This document shows positions 11,301-26,300 of a DNA stretch of 64,000 nt, piece after piece. Origin of the DNA: Tribonema minus. Its lineage: Eukaryota > Sar > Xanthophyceae > Tribonematales > Tribonemataceae. Positions within the stretch are counted from its first letter, which is position 1. Each line of letters starts with the position of its first letter. The stretch is from contig JAFCMP010000554.1 of the NCBI GenBank assembly GCA_017506865.1, positions 248,001-312,000 on the forward strand, given 5' to 3'. The translations under genes were made by a program, and so were the position numbers. The notes under the pieces were generated by a model that was given only the letters and a program-made list of their open reading frames with translations, made no database searches and was not told the origin of the DNA.

Positions 11301-14300
11301 AATGCTTCTAGCCCAACAACGTGATCGGGTACGCGTACCTGCCTATGCGCCTGTGGCGCGTCAGCGATCATCCGCACACGGTATGCAAGTATGTTTTATA
11401 TTCCACTGGCCTATGAAGGTGATATATAGGCTATACATACCTGCCTATGCGCCTCGGGCGCGTCAGCGATCATGCGCTCCTTGGCGCCGTCCGCGTAGCG
11501 CAGTGTCTGGCAGTGCCCCACTAGCGACACCATCAGGTCCACCGCTGCAACCCTGCAGGCATGGTGCGGTACGCGCAGCGTGAGAGACGAGGGGGGGGGG
11601 GGGGGGGGGGGGTCGGGAGCTGCGAATGTGGCAGCCCTGTGTTGAACAGTATCGCAAAGCTTCTACGCGCACTTCAAAGACGCGCAAGGCTCAGACAGCG
11701 CTGGCAGCACACTGGCTCAGCACGTGTTGAAGTTTGATTTCACTGAGCACTGCCACGCAGGGTGATGCACGTGGCGTATCCTGGTTCTCAAGTTGAACGA
11801 TAACCTAGAGCAACACTTGCAGCAGCCGCAAGTCTTGTGTCTGCTGGGGTCCCTTGTTGGATCATCTCTGGCACGGTGGAGCCATGTACGCTCTCAGGCG
11901 CACAAGCGGCGTCCCTCGATATTTCAGTGTGGACACTCTTTGCCAACATCGACTTGCAAGGCCATTTGTTGGTTCCCGTGTCATACCAAACAGACACCCC
12001 CGACAGCAGCACGCACTCTCAGGCTCAGCCTAGTTTTCACAGCGGGGCGTAGAGCTTCGAGCACCACAGCGGGACTCGCCAAAAGTGGCATCCGCTATAT
12101 GTAGCATCACCGAGCAAAACTGGCCAGCGTTGACTTGCAGAACCCTGACAGCTCACAGTCGCCACAGCAGCAGCGAACATCAATTCTCCGGGTTTGACTT
12201 CACCTGACGGCAGGGGCGTAAAACACGCGCGTGCGCGGCGTCCCGTGCACCGCAGCAGCGCTCGGCACGGCGTGCCTGCCGCTGGGCGCGATGGCCAGCG
12301 GCACGCAGCGCTCCATGCGGTGCGCCGCCACCAGCGCCAGCTCCCGCGGCATCTGCGTTGGGGAGTGCGCCGTGAGCGTTTCATTGTCAGCGCGCGCTGT
12401 GAACTGCGGTCTGGCGTGTTGCGGTGTGTATTTTTGAACATGGTATCTGTATATGTCAACAACTTCATCATTGGGTAGTTGATTACATCATGATGCTTGT
12501 GGCCAGCGGCACGCAGCACTCCATGCTGTGTGCCGCCACCAGCGCCAGCTCCCGTGGTATCTGCCAGGGCTCGACACAGATCACAGGCTTGAACGGATCA
12601 ATCAAAAGGCACGAATCAAATCACTAATTCTGATTATGTATCCATGCGGTGCGCCGCCACCAGCGCCAGTTCCCGCGGCATCTGCACGCGTCGCGAGCAA
12701 GGTGCGTCAAGAAGTGCGGATGGGGCATTCAGCTGTCAGGGCGCGCTGTGGTCTGTGCGTGTTGCGGTGTGTACTTTTCTCGAAAGTGGTATCTTCAACA
12801 ACTTCATCATTGAGTAGTTGAACACTTAAAATAATGATTGTGGCACGCAGCGCTCCGTGCGGTGCGCCGCCACCAGCGCCAGCTCCCGCGGCATCTGCGC
12901 CCGTCGCGAGCGATGCGCGTTGGGAAGCGCGCCGTGAGCGTTTCGCTGTCAGCGTGCGCTGTGAATTGTGCGTGGTCTGCACGCGTTGGTGTGTGCACTG
13001 TTTTGATGCCGGCATACGCTGATCCACTTCGACGCCTGCCGCCGCAGGTGCTGAGACACACTTCAGCTGCCACTGCAGCAGCGCGCGAAATCAGTCATTT
13101 TGATTAACATCGATGACTGAAATGCGCGCACAACTCTCATCCGTGATGAGACCGCTTGTCTCTGCTAGGCATCGGCCGCACCGGCGCCGAGGGCATTCCA
13201 CCACTGCCGGCGCACCAGCAGCGGTGGCAAACACTGCATGCAGGGCATGCCCGCAGCGGCAAATGCCGCCGCCGACGCACCTGTGCTCAGCTGCTTCACG
13301 CACGACGTTACATTGCTAGTTGCCAACACAGCCACGATGCAAGCCGTGCAGTGCTTGTTGTTAGGGTTAGGGTTAGAGTAAGGGTAAGCACCGCTGGTGT
13401 CGCAGGTATCCACGCAGTAGGGTCGCACCCCTCGCCACCCCTGCCCAAGTCAGTGCCCATGTCAAGTCCCGCGCGCGCCACTTGGGTGCTGCGCATCATT
13501 AAATGAGAGCTTCCATTAGGTTTACAGCTGTGCAAACTCTCATCGCGCTCCCCTGCATACCTGCAGTATAGGCAGTGATCAGGCAACGGGGATAGCTGCA
13601 GTGAAGCCCTCGAATCAGAAGTGCAGAGTGCGCAAACACAAAGCGCGGCTCTCTGGCGCTATGTACAGTCTAGCATCAGTTAGTGTTTACTTTCGTTGCA
13701 TTCCACTCGGGGCTGCGGAAATGCCCATCGGTTGGCGACGACAGTGTTATTGTCACTTTATGACACAGGATGCACTGCACACACGCCGCGTGTTGCGTAC
13801 CTCTGCCAAGCCGTAAGCGGCCCTGCCCGCCAGACCGGTGGCTTTGGCGCGCGCAGCCGAGACGTGAGGGCCACCATCTTGAAGTTCCTCTGTCGGAGCG
13901 TCACCGCGTACTTCAAGTCTGCCCGACTGCAGACCGCTGCTGATGGGCAGCACCACGCTGCACGTGCGCCGGGCGGGAGCGGGAGCAGCAGCAGCGGCGG
14001 CGGCGGCGGTGGCGGCGGTGGCGGCAGTGGCGGCGGCGGCAGTAGTGGCGGCGGCGGCAGCGGCAGTAGCGGCGGCAGAAGCAGCGGCAGCGGCAGCAGT
14101 GGCAGGAGCAGTCGCTTTGTCAGGCTTGCAGTCGGTGACAGGCGCGCGTTAGCGACCACAATATGCATATTTAGCTGTTTACGGCTTGGTTACAGAACAT
14201 GTGCGATGGCCTCTGCACCTGCTGCATGGTTCGACGTCGCCGCACGCTAGGTCTATGAATATTCATAGCTTAGGGTTCACCCTGACCCTCACCCTAACCC

Positions 14301-17300
14301 TAACCCTGAGCCCGTACATGTAGGTAGGTATCTGACCTTGTTGCCGGCGGCTGTAGTACTAGGCATGCAGCCTGTGCGCAATGCAGTCAAATCCCCCCAA
14401 ACAAGTCGCGCATGTCACAGCAGAAACACGTTCGCAGGCGCGCTTGCGGACCTGCCCTTCCGAGGCTGTGGTTGACGACATCACACGCGCTGAGCGTTGC
14501 TGTGACGTTGGCCATCTGTTGGCTCCTCGCTAAATGCCATTAATAACATAACGCACCCTTCAGTCTCCACCTGGCACACAATGCCGCCCTTTTTTTATGC
14601 TGACCTGTCCTTGCCGAGGTTGACGACCACAAACGCGCTGAGCGTTGCTGTGACGTTGGCCGTCTGCAGCAGCCGCGTAGACGTCCCCATGAGGAACGGC
14701 ACAGGTGCCTCTAGGTAGTGGGCGAGGCCCAGAGGCAGAACCGGCACCAGGGAGTGAGGCCATTCGAAGGGGAACAGCAGGCCTGTGACCAGCGGGCAAG
14801 CGCGCGCTGTAGCGTCAGTTGTGTGTCGCGGCGGCGGCGTGTTGAAGTTTCATAAGGTGTTGAAGATTGAAGCAGGGCAGCACCGGCACCAGGGAGTGCG
14901 GCCACTCGAAGGGGAATAGCAGGCCTGTGACCAGGCGCGCTGTAGCATCAGTTGTACGTCGCGGCGGCGTCATGTTGAAGTTTCAGAAGGTGTAGAAGAT
15001 TGAAGAAGGCGGCAGAACGCGCGCAGGGGCGCTACAATCATAGTTATGTGTAGTATGTACTCAAACGGAACGCAGCAGTGCTCAGGCACAATGAGGCAGT
15101 GCTCTCAGGCACGATGAGGCAGTGCTCATTGATGCCACAACGCTCAGCAGCGTGTTCTTGTGCGGCGCTCGGGTTGCGGGCGGCGAGCGTCGCACTACGC
15201 AAAGCAGTGTGCTATTGGAAAGCTGGAAAGCGCAGATGCTGTCACTGGACGCAACGGCACTTCTTGTCTTGCACAAGTGCATGCAGATCATATGGTACTC
15301 GGCATATTCTAGAGGGTGTCTAAGAGGAGCAATCGCCTGCATGACACTTTTCTCAAGATACTGCAACAAGGTACTCATAAGACCTGTGTCATGGCAGGCA
15401 ATCTTCATGCCCCATGGTACATGTACATGGGGGTCAACATGCTGCGCTTGGACGAGCTGTGAAAAATGTTCTTGAAACTGCAAGTTGCCCCTGAAACTCC
15501 CAAGTTGAAGTGGTTGAGGGCCAGCTTAAGCTTGCGTAGGGTTAATAAGTGATTTAATCACGATACTGACCTAGCAGTGCCTCAGTGGCTGGCGCAAGCA
15601 CGCTCACGTCTTCGGACAGCAGCAGCACGGACTGCTCTTGCAGTAAGCACGCCAGCACCGTGACCACGTTCATTGGGCTGAGACAGGCGGGGGAGAGGGC
15701 GCAAGATGCATCGTTTGTTGATGTTTCGTTGACAAAGGTGTGGGCAGGTGTGACGGGCGCGATAGCCTTGCGATCAAAAGTGTGCACGCATCAAGCATGG
15801 GCATGCGTGCCTATGTGTATATACTCTGGAACACGCAACTGAACTCAGGCGATGTGCGCCAGAGTAAGGCCTTGCCTTGCCGCATCTGCAACGAATAGGT
15901 GATTGGCGACTACGGCCGCTGACCCTCTGGCATCAACGTGAATGCCCTCATGGTTTGCGACTGTACTTCATGGTTTGAGCTGATGTGCTTTTTAAATGAT
16001 AAGTGGGAACTCGTGCGGGCTGTTGGCACTATTTGTATCGATGCTAGGCTGGTGAATATTGTCAAAAAGTGTATACAGAGTTGAGTCAGGCTGTCTATTA
16101 AGGGGGCCTTCTGAGTCATGTATGCATGGGTGCACTTGTACACCATGTCCACCGCCATTGGTTGCGGTGCGTGCACGCAAGCAGCGCACCACACAGCTGG
16201 AGTTGCCTACGCCGTCGAACTTCACTGGCAGCGCACGCCCAACAATCTCTTAATATCCGGCACTGACACGTCGCGCATAGTAACACCGACGCACCAAACA
16301 GACTTCTTTAATATGGTTTTCATCAATAAAGCATTGGGGCCAGCATAGCAACACTGACGCACCAAACAGATTTATGCGGTATGGTTTTCATCAGGAAGGG
16401 GGCATTGGTGCGTGTACCAATGCATGTACCTGAGACATGAGAGGAGGACCTTCAGGCACGCATCGTCGACGTACGGGAAAGCGCTGTGAGCCTGCAAAAC
16501 ACCACGGCAGCAAAAGCAAGAGCCATTCAATTCAGTATGCAGTTACCATCGCATCGGCGTTAGGGGGAGTGTGGAAAACACCATGCAGCAAAAGCAAGAG
16601 ACTTTCAGTACGCAGTTACCATCGCACCGGCGCTAGGGGGGGGGGTGAGCCTGCACACACCACGCAGCGAAAACAAGAGACTCCCAGTACGCCATCTACA
16701 TTGCATCGGCGTTAGGGTAGTGTGAGCCTGCAACACCACGCAGCAAAAACAAGAGACTCTCAGTACGCAATTGCCATTGCATTGGTGTTAAGGGGGGGGG
16801 GATGAAGGGGGAGAGCTGAACGTTAATGCCTGACACAATACCACGCTGCGACAAGAGACTTGCAGTACGCAGTTGCCATCGCATTGGCGTTGTGGGGAGT
16901 GTGAGCCTACAAAACACCAGGCAGTGGAAACAAGAGCCAGTCAGTACGCAATTACCGTTGCATTGGTGTTAGGGGGGGGAGATAAAGGGGGAGAGCTGAG
17001 CGTTGATACCTGGAGTCACACCCTTGGAGCACAGCATGCGGCAGCTGTATGTATGTATGTCTGAGGAAGGATGAGTGGCTGAGCAAGCAGAAGTGGCTGA
17101 GCGACTGATGCATGGCAGCAACATCGAGCCACCTGGCCACCAGCAATTGTAATTGGTGGGTCTGGCTGTCAGGCATGCGGTCCTGAGTACATGCGGTGGC
17201 TGGGGCGCAACACTGAATGGACCACAACCCCAAGTGCTACTTGCCACAAGTCCCGTTGCTAGGGGCTGCTGTTGTCATGCAGTTGTGGAGAAAGAAAAAA

Positions 17301-20300
17301 AGAGGGCATCACTCTGGCATACTCAAAATGCCAGCTGGTACAATGACTGCAGCCAGGGTCGCATCGAGCTCCATGTGTGTGCTGGTGTGTTGCGATGCAA
17401 CTGTCAAGGCCACCTGACCTGCACTCCTGGTGCTCTTTGAGAAGTAGGGAGTCTGGCCTCTGCTTGTGTTACGATATGGCGCTGTTGCACGATTAGGGTT
17501 ACGTGCCCTAGTTGTAGTCAGCACGTGACGTTGTACTTGAAGTGCAGTTTTGCTCGCGAGCTGTTCGAGATCAGCTCCAAATCATTGGTTTAGGTGACTC
17601 AGCAATCCTGAGCTGGCACGCGCAGGTTTGCTGTCGATAGCAATACCACTTCCTTCACCACCTTCCGGTCCGATAACACCTCGATTGTGTGTGCGTCACC
17701 TTGTGGCTCTGCGCTATGCATTGGTGCGGTGTGGCGCGCTAGCCCGCACGCATGTTTTTCTTACGGTTATGCGCTTCCTCTGCGACGCTTTGCTGTCATG
17801 CTTTTTAGCCCGTGACTGCAGCACTTCAGATGACCAGATGACACTCATATGCTGCTGACTGTTGGGCAGCAATTGCATGCTGTCATGAAATTGGGTACTT
17901 TATATCACCAGTTAATCAACACTTGATTGCCTAGTACAAGTACTTCGGAAGTAACACATGCGACATACTTCAACAATAAACATCAATATACTTGAGCTTA
18001 CACTACGGGGTCTCATTCTCACCGCGTGCACGTCCCCATATGTGAGCGTCAGCCCCTCGTGCGTGTGCGACACACACGCGCATGACACCACTGGTGGCGG
18101 CAGCGACAACGCCAGGTGCGACATTGCCGATGCCAGTGTCGCATTTCGCGGCTCATCCAGGTTTAGTGGCCTGGGAAAACCAAGTGAACGCACGAGACAT
18201 GATGCGGTTGCGGTCAAAATAAAATGAGACATAACTTCAAGTTGAAGTGCGTAGGCACGACGCCATCGGCGGCGGCAGCAACAGCGCCAGGTGCGACATT
18301 GCGGATGCGAGTGTCGCATTCCGCGGCTCCTCCAGCTTTAGTAACCTACAGGATTTGAGTGAAACAACCGAGAACACGCATGAGACTGGTTGCGGTTTAG
18401 AGCGAAGTGGGGCGATGTCAGCGTCGCAGTTCGCGGCTCCTGCAGATTCTGTGACCTTCAGGCAACGAGCACACTAGCCCACAGCAAAGAACTGAAGCGC
18501 CAGAAGTAGTGAGCATACAAAAGTAGTGAGCATACAGAAGTAGAGAGCATACATAAATGGCCAAATAGGCGTAACGCCAAGATGCGCACAAGTCAAACGA
18601 CTTGAGTACTCATGAGACTCGTTAAGTTTCACAGCGAGAATGCGGGGCAGTCGGTGCATGGCATGCCTCAACTTCGCCCTCTGTGCGCGATCGCCTGGTG
18701 CGAAGACGCGCACGCCGAGTCGGTGGAGTGATTGAATTCACAGCGATTCTCGTTGTCTTCCAAAGTCCGTCCAGAAACCGCTGACGGAAGAGGGCGCTCT
18801 ATGGTCAGTGCACAGATTGCTCCAGTGCAGTGCTTGAGGCCATTGTGTGATGCCATCACTATACACAGAAACACTGCTGAAGGCCCACAAATTGTGCCAT
18901 CATTGTACATGAAAAGACACGCACAATCGTGACAGCAGATGCTCAGTGCACTCACCACTCTCTCAGGCCCCCCCAGTAGTGCGCCTCGTCGTCGATGATC
19001 TGCGCGCGGAAACACGGCACATTGCGCACACGGAGCATCATGACGACAACATCGTGGAGGGAGGATTGCCTCTAAAATGGTACACCACAGTACTTGCTAC
19101 ATACATGCCCTTGAGTAGGTGTTCATCAAGTGGATGAGGCATGAAGCAACATGCGATACTGTCAGCGTGGCCCTAACCCTAACCCAACCCTAAACAAGCA
19201 GCCCCAACAACACACCCCAAATACACAGTCCACGCGACTCTCCGTGCTGCGGGCATCAGCATCGGCTGACTGACTCTTGCTCCCGGCGCAACACAGTTAT
19301 TGTCGAGTGTGTGCCTGCGGAGCACTCCACTCGAGTCACCATTGCTCAGCACGCGCCGAGCACTGCCACTTGAGTCATCACTGCTCAGCGCATGCCTGCG
19401 GAGCACTGCGATGCGCGTCATCGCTCAGAGCACGCAGTCACCTGTGCGCTCGGAAGTTAGACCACACGGCGGCGCTCGCGCCTGGGGAGCACTGCCACTT
19501 GAGTCATCATCGCTCAGCGCATGCCTGCGGAGCACTGCGCTGCGAGTCAGCGCTCGGTGTTCATGTGCGCCAGATACTAGACGGCGGCGGCGCTCTATCC
19601 TGGCGAGCACTACCACCTGAGTCATCATCGCTCAGCACTTAAGTGCGGAGCACTGCGCTGCGAGTCAGCGTTCAGCGCTCACCTGCGCCTAGGTGCTTGA
19701 CGACGGCAGCGCTCGTGTCGGGGTGGCACGCGCCCTGCGTGATCATCGCTCAGTACATTTGTGCGGAGCACTGCGATGCGAGTCAGCGATCAGCGCTCAC
19801 CTGCGCCAGGTGCTTCACGACTGCGGCGCTCGTGTCGGGGTAGAATGCGCCCTGTGTTATGGCCACCACCGCGCACGCCGCCTGTCCCACCGCCAGCCCC
19901 CCTAGGTTGGTGTCGGCGTTGCTCGCTGTGCCCTGTCGTGCGTCCACGGGAGAAGGGTATGTCTGAGACAGATATACTTCAAGTGGTACTGCAGTATGTG
20001 CGGAGAGTGGTCGAGACAACGATAATGACAATAATGCTTCAAAGTGTTCCACAGCTGCGGCAACGTGAAAGCTTCAGGGTTGCGCTGCGATGAACGAGGG
20101 CAGCAGGGTGAAGCTCACGTGCTACGTCTGCTATACCGACTGCCGGGCCATAGAAAAGTCGGAGTCAGCATTGCTCGCGGTTGGAGGGTGAGGCTCGTGT
20201 GCCTGTACCTACTGCGAGGCCGCCTATTCACTGGAGGCAGCTTTGATTGCGGTTCCCTGCGACGCGTCCATTAAACAAACAAAGGCATGAGTGAAGTGCC

Positions 20301-23300
20301 GGTAACATTGTGGCTAGGGCGACGGTGGGTGAATATAATGGGGTCAGAGGGCGAGCATTGACAATGGCAGAGTCAGGCCAGCATTTTCAATGAGCCAAGG
20401 AGTATACGCTCAAGGTTGTCGAGCGTTGCCTGAGTCAGTAACTTCTGTGTTCATGTCCATAATCGTATTCCTTACTCCGTATGCACTATTGGGTGTTGGT
20501 CATGTCAGAATTTCATTTGTCATGTTGTGGCCGCGTCTTCCACTTAGCCACTGTCCTCTTTTTTCACTGGGTTTCGAGTAAGGGCACCATATGCCCTAGA
20601 ATCAGTGGTTCCCTTGGTACTTCATTCAGGAACTGTAACATCATTCCATACTCCCATACCTCAGACAGACAAAGAGCACTTTGAAGTATGTGTCAACGAT
20701 GCTCATGCACAGATCAATGACGTGGCAACAGCTTCTCGCACTGCAGGTGATTCCGCACAGGCGAATAAGGGTCACACGCGCACTGGTTTATGGACACAAC
20801 CGTGCTAGTAGAATGTGCAGGGGCAGGAGGCCACAGAGGTGCACGTGCGCCACGTGGCGCGCAGCCGCACAGTGTAATTTATTCCCAACGCCGGCAAGGG
20901 CCACTGCCTCTTCACCACGCGTATGAATTGTTGAAACGCGCAGCATCCCGCTGCTGAAAATTCCTACAGCGCGCGTCACTTGTGATGGTGAGAGGGATGG
21001 GACATGTTGAAGTGGAGCGTCACCTGCTGCAGCATGTTGAAGTGGAGAGTCGATGAAGTGGAGAGTCACCTGCTGCGGGGCGCCCAGGCTCGTGGCAGTG
21101 GCCTGTCGCCGCATGGTCGCGGAGTCCACAAAGACGCCCACGGTGCAGCAGGTGGCGTAGCTGCGCGCCCCCGCGCTGTCCTGCCAAGTGGAGAGTCCAC
21201 CACAAAAGGGAAAGGGGATCAGGCGTAAAATGGGGTATTGTTTGCAATCCGGGAAGCCAGCAGCGTGCCAAAGCACAGCTCGTGCTGACAGGCAGCCAGC
21301 GAGGGTGGGCACAGGTGCAGTAGTGGGGATAGCTGGTACGCAGAGTTGGAAGTCATGCAAATGGGGATTGCAACACAAACGCAGGTGCAGCTCTTGGCAC
21401 CAAGGGGGTTGCGTATGTGCTTGGCCACGATGGGGCGCAACAAACAAGTAGGTGCAGCACCTAGCTCATTTAGAGGGTTTTGTTGTTTAACAGTCATGCT
21501 TGGCCACCAGGGGGGCCTCGCACAAAATCAGGTGCAGCAATTGGCATTAAGGGGGGCGCATATATGCTTGGTCACGATGGGGGGCAGCACTAAATCGGCG
21601 CTGCACTTAGCTCACTAAAAGGTTGTTGTTGTCAACGGTCATGCTTGCCTACTAGGGGGGGCTTCCTTTTATGAGTATGACGACCTTATTGGTGGTGAAA
21701 CGGCTGCAGAGCCAGCGCCGTGGATAAGCTTTCCGTGCTGAACAGAAAGCTGATGCCGGTGCCGTGCACAGTTGACGTATGCAAGAATCCAACTTGAAGA
21801 ACACCCGCGACGTGATTGTAAGGCATCATTAGGGGGGAGGGGGGGGCTGCGTGCCATGCACTGGCGTTGAAGGCACAGCCGTTGCAACAACTGCGGTGAC
21901 AGTTACATGCAGCAACGCTCCGCAGCGCAGTCCCTTGCACAGGCCCTAAACCCCGCGCGCGTACACGCTTCCTGCCGCTTCAAACAGCATCCACAGTCCA
22001 TGTGCCATGTGTTACCAGCGGTGTGCCGCCGCGTCAGCTGACGTTGGTGGTGCTGCCAGGAGATGTTGAAGTTGACATTGAAGTTCCTCGTTCGGAACTC
22101 ACCGTGAGTATGGTTGAGAATGCGCGCCACTGCTTCTCGCCCCCATGCGCCGTCTCCTCTCTGGCCTGCTCCTCCTGTCGGTGGCACATGTCTACCACCA
22201 CCATGTGTGCTAGGGCGTCCACATCTGGAAACGGCGCATCCTCTCGTTCCTGTGTGAAGTGGAGGCATTGAGGTCAGTGACAAATTATGCCCAAAAAGAA
22301 AAACGTTCTCCATTGATGAAATACAAAGTGTGCCAGGGGATCCACATCGGGAAACGGCGCATCGCCTCGTTGCTGCGCTAACGTGGCAGAGCGCATAGCA
22401 GCAGGGGGCAGGCGTTCGGGCCAATAGCTGGTGAATCCCCCCCAATGATGAGGAGCCAAGACGCGTGTACGAGCTAGCGCATCGAATGAGAAAAATGCAT
22501 GTGTGCCAGAGCATCCACATTGGGAAACGGCGCGTCGTCGCGCTCCTGTGTGAAGTGGAGGCTTGGACATCATTGGAAAATGAAGCCAAAAAGCCCAATG
22601 TACCTACTTATGGGTTGAGTTATCAGGCATTTATTTATTTAAGTAAATTTGCCAGGGCATCCACATTGGAAAAAGGCGCATCGTCTCGTTCCTGTGTTGA
22701 AGCGGAGGCATTGTGGTCGTTGGAGAAAACAGCCAGATGTACTTGTAACATAGAAGTAAAGGTACATGTTGTGAAGAACCTGATTTCGATTGCTTTTTCC
22801 AAGATGTTGTGATGCCATGGCAAAAAGGGTTTAAATATCCTGAGTTTTTGGGTTGTGTCCATTCATGGTATTTGGCTCATAAACTGTGCGCAGAAGTAGT
22901 GCAGCCAGCTCCATTGATGCACCAAGATGCCCGCACGTCCTGACATGTATGCGCCATGAATACAAACTTGAAGTGTATATATATATGATACATGTATGTC
23001 ATGCCCCACAGTCTTGAACGAGTACTTACTAAAGTTCTTGAGAGTGAACAAGCAAAATGTGACCAAGCAACCTTTACAAAAAGTCACACCTCCTGTGGGC
23101 AGCAGCACTATGTACTGTAATATACTTATGAGTACTGCAAGTATCATTGATTGAACTAGTATGTTGCTCAGAGTACTTCAATCTGACAAAGCACACGAAA
23201 ATATAAAGCTTATAAATAACTCACTTCCTGCGGGCAGCGGCACATGCCCAGTACGCACGGCACGCCGTCTCCCAGCAGCATGATGATTCTTGCAGGTAAC

Positions 23301-26300
23301 AGGTTTTTCAACACTTTAAAGCGCTTAAGCTGTGGTCTGCCGACTTGTAGAAATATCATTTCTAAAAAAAGTATGTTCCTAAAATACACACTGACAAAAG
23401 TTACATCAAGTATAATAACTCACTTCCTGCGGGCAGCGGCACATGCCCAGTACGCGCGGCACGCCGTCCCCTAGCAGCTCGCCTGAGGGGCTCAGCTGCG
23501 GCATCATGACCACTGTCATCACGCACCTGCACGCACAGCGCATGACAGACAAGCGAGCACGGTTGACAGGTCACTCTTAATGTGAGGCCTTGATGATGTG
23601 ACGCGCGCCTGTAGGGCGACATGAAAGCTCAGGGCACACATCTGCACTCATGCACGCGCAGATGAATCCGATACGCAGGCAGTGAGTGCGCAGAAGTTCA
23701 TGGGTGTGCTTGCGTCATAAAGCGCTGCTAAGGCTATGGCTTAACAATAGCTGTGGCACAGGGGCCGAGCTCAGCGCGCAGGGCAATGTAACTGCCTATG
23801 TAACTGCCACGTAACTGCCATGTGACACGCGCGGACCTGTTGAGGCAGAGATGATGACAATTGTATGATTGCGAGAAACGTGATGATCACGGTTTAAGTA
23901 AGGTGTGTGACAGCATGTATGTATGGGAGCTGGTGTGCGGCTGCGCGACTGCTGTGACGATGTGCACGCAAGACTAGACGCGAAGCAGACAGTGCAACGC
24001 ACTAAATACATACGGAGTGGTGGCAATGGGCAGATATCCCGTGGGCAGCGACGTGGCAAAAGCGCAAGACCTTGGGCTTAAGTCAGGTCATGTCAACACA
24101 TGGAGTTTGAACTGAAATGTGACATACGGCGAGGGCTGAGCCTTCGAGCTTCACCTGGCAACCTTCCAAATTCACATTGCAGCAGCCTGGAGCGCTGACC
24201 CCCAATCGCCCCCCCAACCCGCCCCCGTGACCCCCAATCGCATCCCCCCCGGCTGACCAAACCCCCCACGTCAGCTAGTGTTAGGGAGCTTACGATGCAT
24301 CGCGAACTGTCATGGGTTGATGGCGTGGCGGTGGTAGCTTTGACCTGACAAAACCTAACCCTTTTTTGACTACCAGCCATCGGTGCACTTTGAGACTCCA
24401 GATGTGATAGGCCGTGCATTCAAACGGCTCATGCGACTCACGGCTGGCGTTGTACAAGTGCTGTTGAAGTACGCATGTTGAAGTACGCATGCGCTCCACG
24501 CACAAGTGGGCAATTACGGGCCTCGCAGCGCCTCTCCCTCGGCAGTGCTCTGGACCACCCAGCGCACGTCAAGACTCTAGACGTGATGCGTTGTGCGATC
24601 ATCCAACAGCGCATGCACCTCGCAGCTGACGTTAGAAATATTCTGACAAAGATGTGTTGCGCAATCATCCAACGGCGCATGCACCTCGCAGCTGCCATTT
24701 TGAATATGCTTAAAAGGAGGCATAGCACTGCACTCACAAGTAGTCAATGACGGGCCTTCCAGCGCCTCTCCCCGCGCCTGCGGCAAAGTCTCGAATGCGC
24801 CTGCACGCAGCACGCAAGCACACCGATCTATGACGTGATTGCGAGGGTGGTATCGCACGCCCATGGCAGGTGCACATGAAGTGCCAAGCCGCATTTGTAT
24901 CATCAGAATGTGAGGCAGGCAGAGGGAGGCTATCAGCAGTGCGCTGCATCAGACAGCATACATCAGCTTTATGTTGACAGCGAGGCATAAGAAGGTACTC
25001 AGAGGGACAGTATTTGCAGTGGTGCGGCATCGTTGTGACAGCGCGGCGATTTGCTGACATGCCGGTGATGAAGTCGACTCAATTTCAATTTGATGTTATG
25101 GCGCAATACGGAGGGGAAGATGCGTGGGCACCATCGTCACCCAGGGCGACAACTCAGACTCTGACTCTGGGACTCAGAAATGACTCGGTGCGCTCACCTG
25201 CCGATGCCCGTGCCTGCGCCGAGCTGCTCCAGCAGCCTCTGCACCATGCGGTCCGCCGTCATCTGCGCCGGCAGCTGCGCGGCAGCGGTCGACAGCAGCA
25301 GCGAGCAACAGTGGCAGCGATCAGTGGTAAAGCCTCAAATGGGACTGGCAGTCAGTGAGCGACGGTAGCTGCGCATCCACAAGTTGGGTTAGGGTTATTC
25401 AGGGTTAAGTTTAGGGACCCTAACTCTAACCCTAGAAACCGTAATTCCTAACCCTAAAGCGGCACCGCTCAATGATGACGTTTCCAATAAGACGGGCAGT
25501 CAGTGGGCCTCAGCAGCTGCGCGCCAGCAGTCAACAGCTACAGCGCTCAGCAATGGTGCCCCCATTGAGACCGGCAGTCAGCGAGCGTTGGCAGCTGCGC
25601 CAACAGTCAACAGCAGAATGGTGCCTCCATTGAGACTGGCGGCCAGTGGACTCCAGCTTGCTTGCATTTCTTAGTGTCCGCTCTCGCAGCACAGTAGTTG
25701 TGCACATCCGCCTGCTTGGACACTGCATGAGGCTGGGCGATGACAAGCAACATGAATTCACCGATAATAGCTGCTTATTGCTGCAGCCTTGGTTGCCTGT
25801 AAGAAAGGGTGGCACATCGCCACCCCTCTCAACTCGTAACCGGAAACTCGGGTCATGCTGAGCGATGTGATGCATGCCTGCTGCCACTGCAAGTGTGCGC
25901 CTGAGCACACACAACCACACTTCAATTTGAAGTTCATGAAGCGTTTACTTCAACTTCAACTTCATGAAGCCTTTGCGCGCAGTGTAGTCTCACCTGTCCG
26001 GCGTCATTCTCCAGCATCAGATCCGCGCCCGCTGTCGCCAGCTCACGCAGCACCGCCACTCTGTCAAAAGAACAACAATCATGGTTGCGAGCACAAAAAT
26101 GACGGCACCAATAGTGGAGTAACTTCACTTGAAGTAGCCGCAGAGCACCTAAACGGCTGTATTCTCAGGGTTGCATGCATGCCGTGTGCGATGTGTTCAT
26201 GGCGAGCATGCAGTGGCGTCGTCTGACGTCAAGTGTGGCATGGCCCGCGGTTCAGTGGTGTGTGTATGGTAGGTATGTATATGGTGCCGTGCGGCAGCGC

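Noticed and set aside
13091-13303. Cys-rich minus frame ([20 protein letters not shown]) as a zinc-finger exon of the ankyrin-DENN gene
   Set aside because: No good donor in the needed phase; the candidate at 13392-13488 fits phase better, though neither is proven.
13360-14320. A chromosome end or telomere
   Set aside because: Tracts have only two to four units and coding exons of the same gene continue on both sides.
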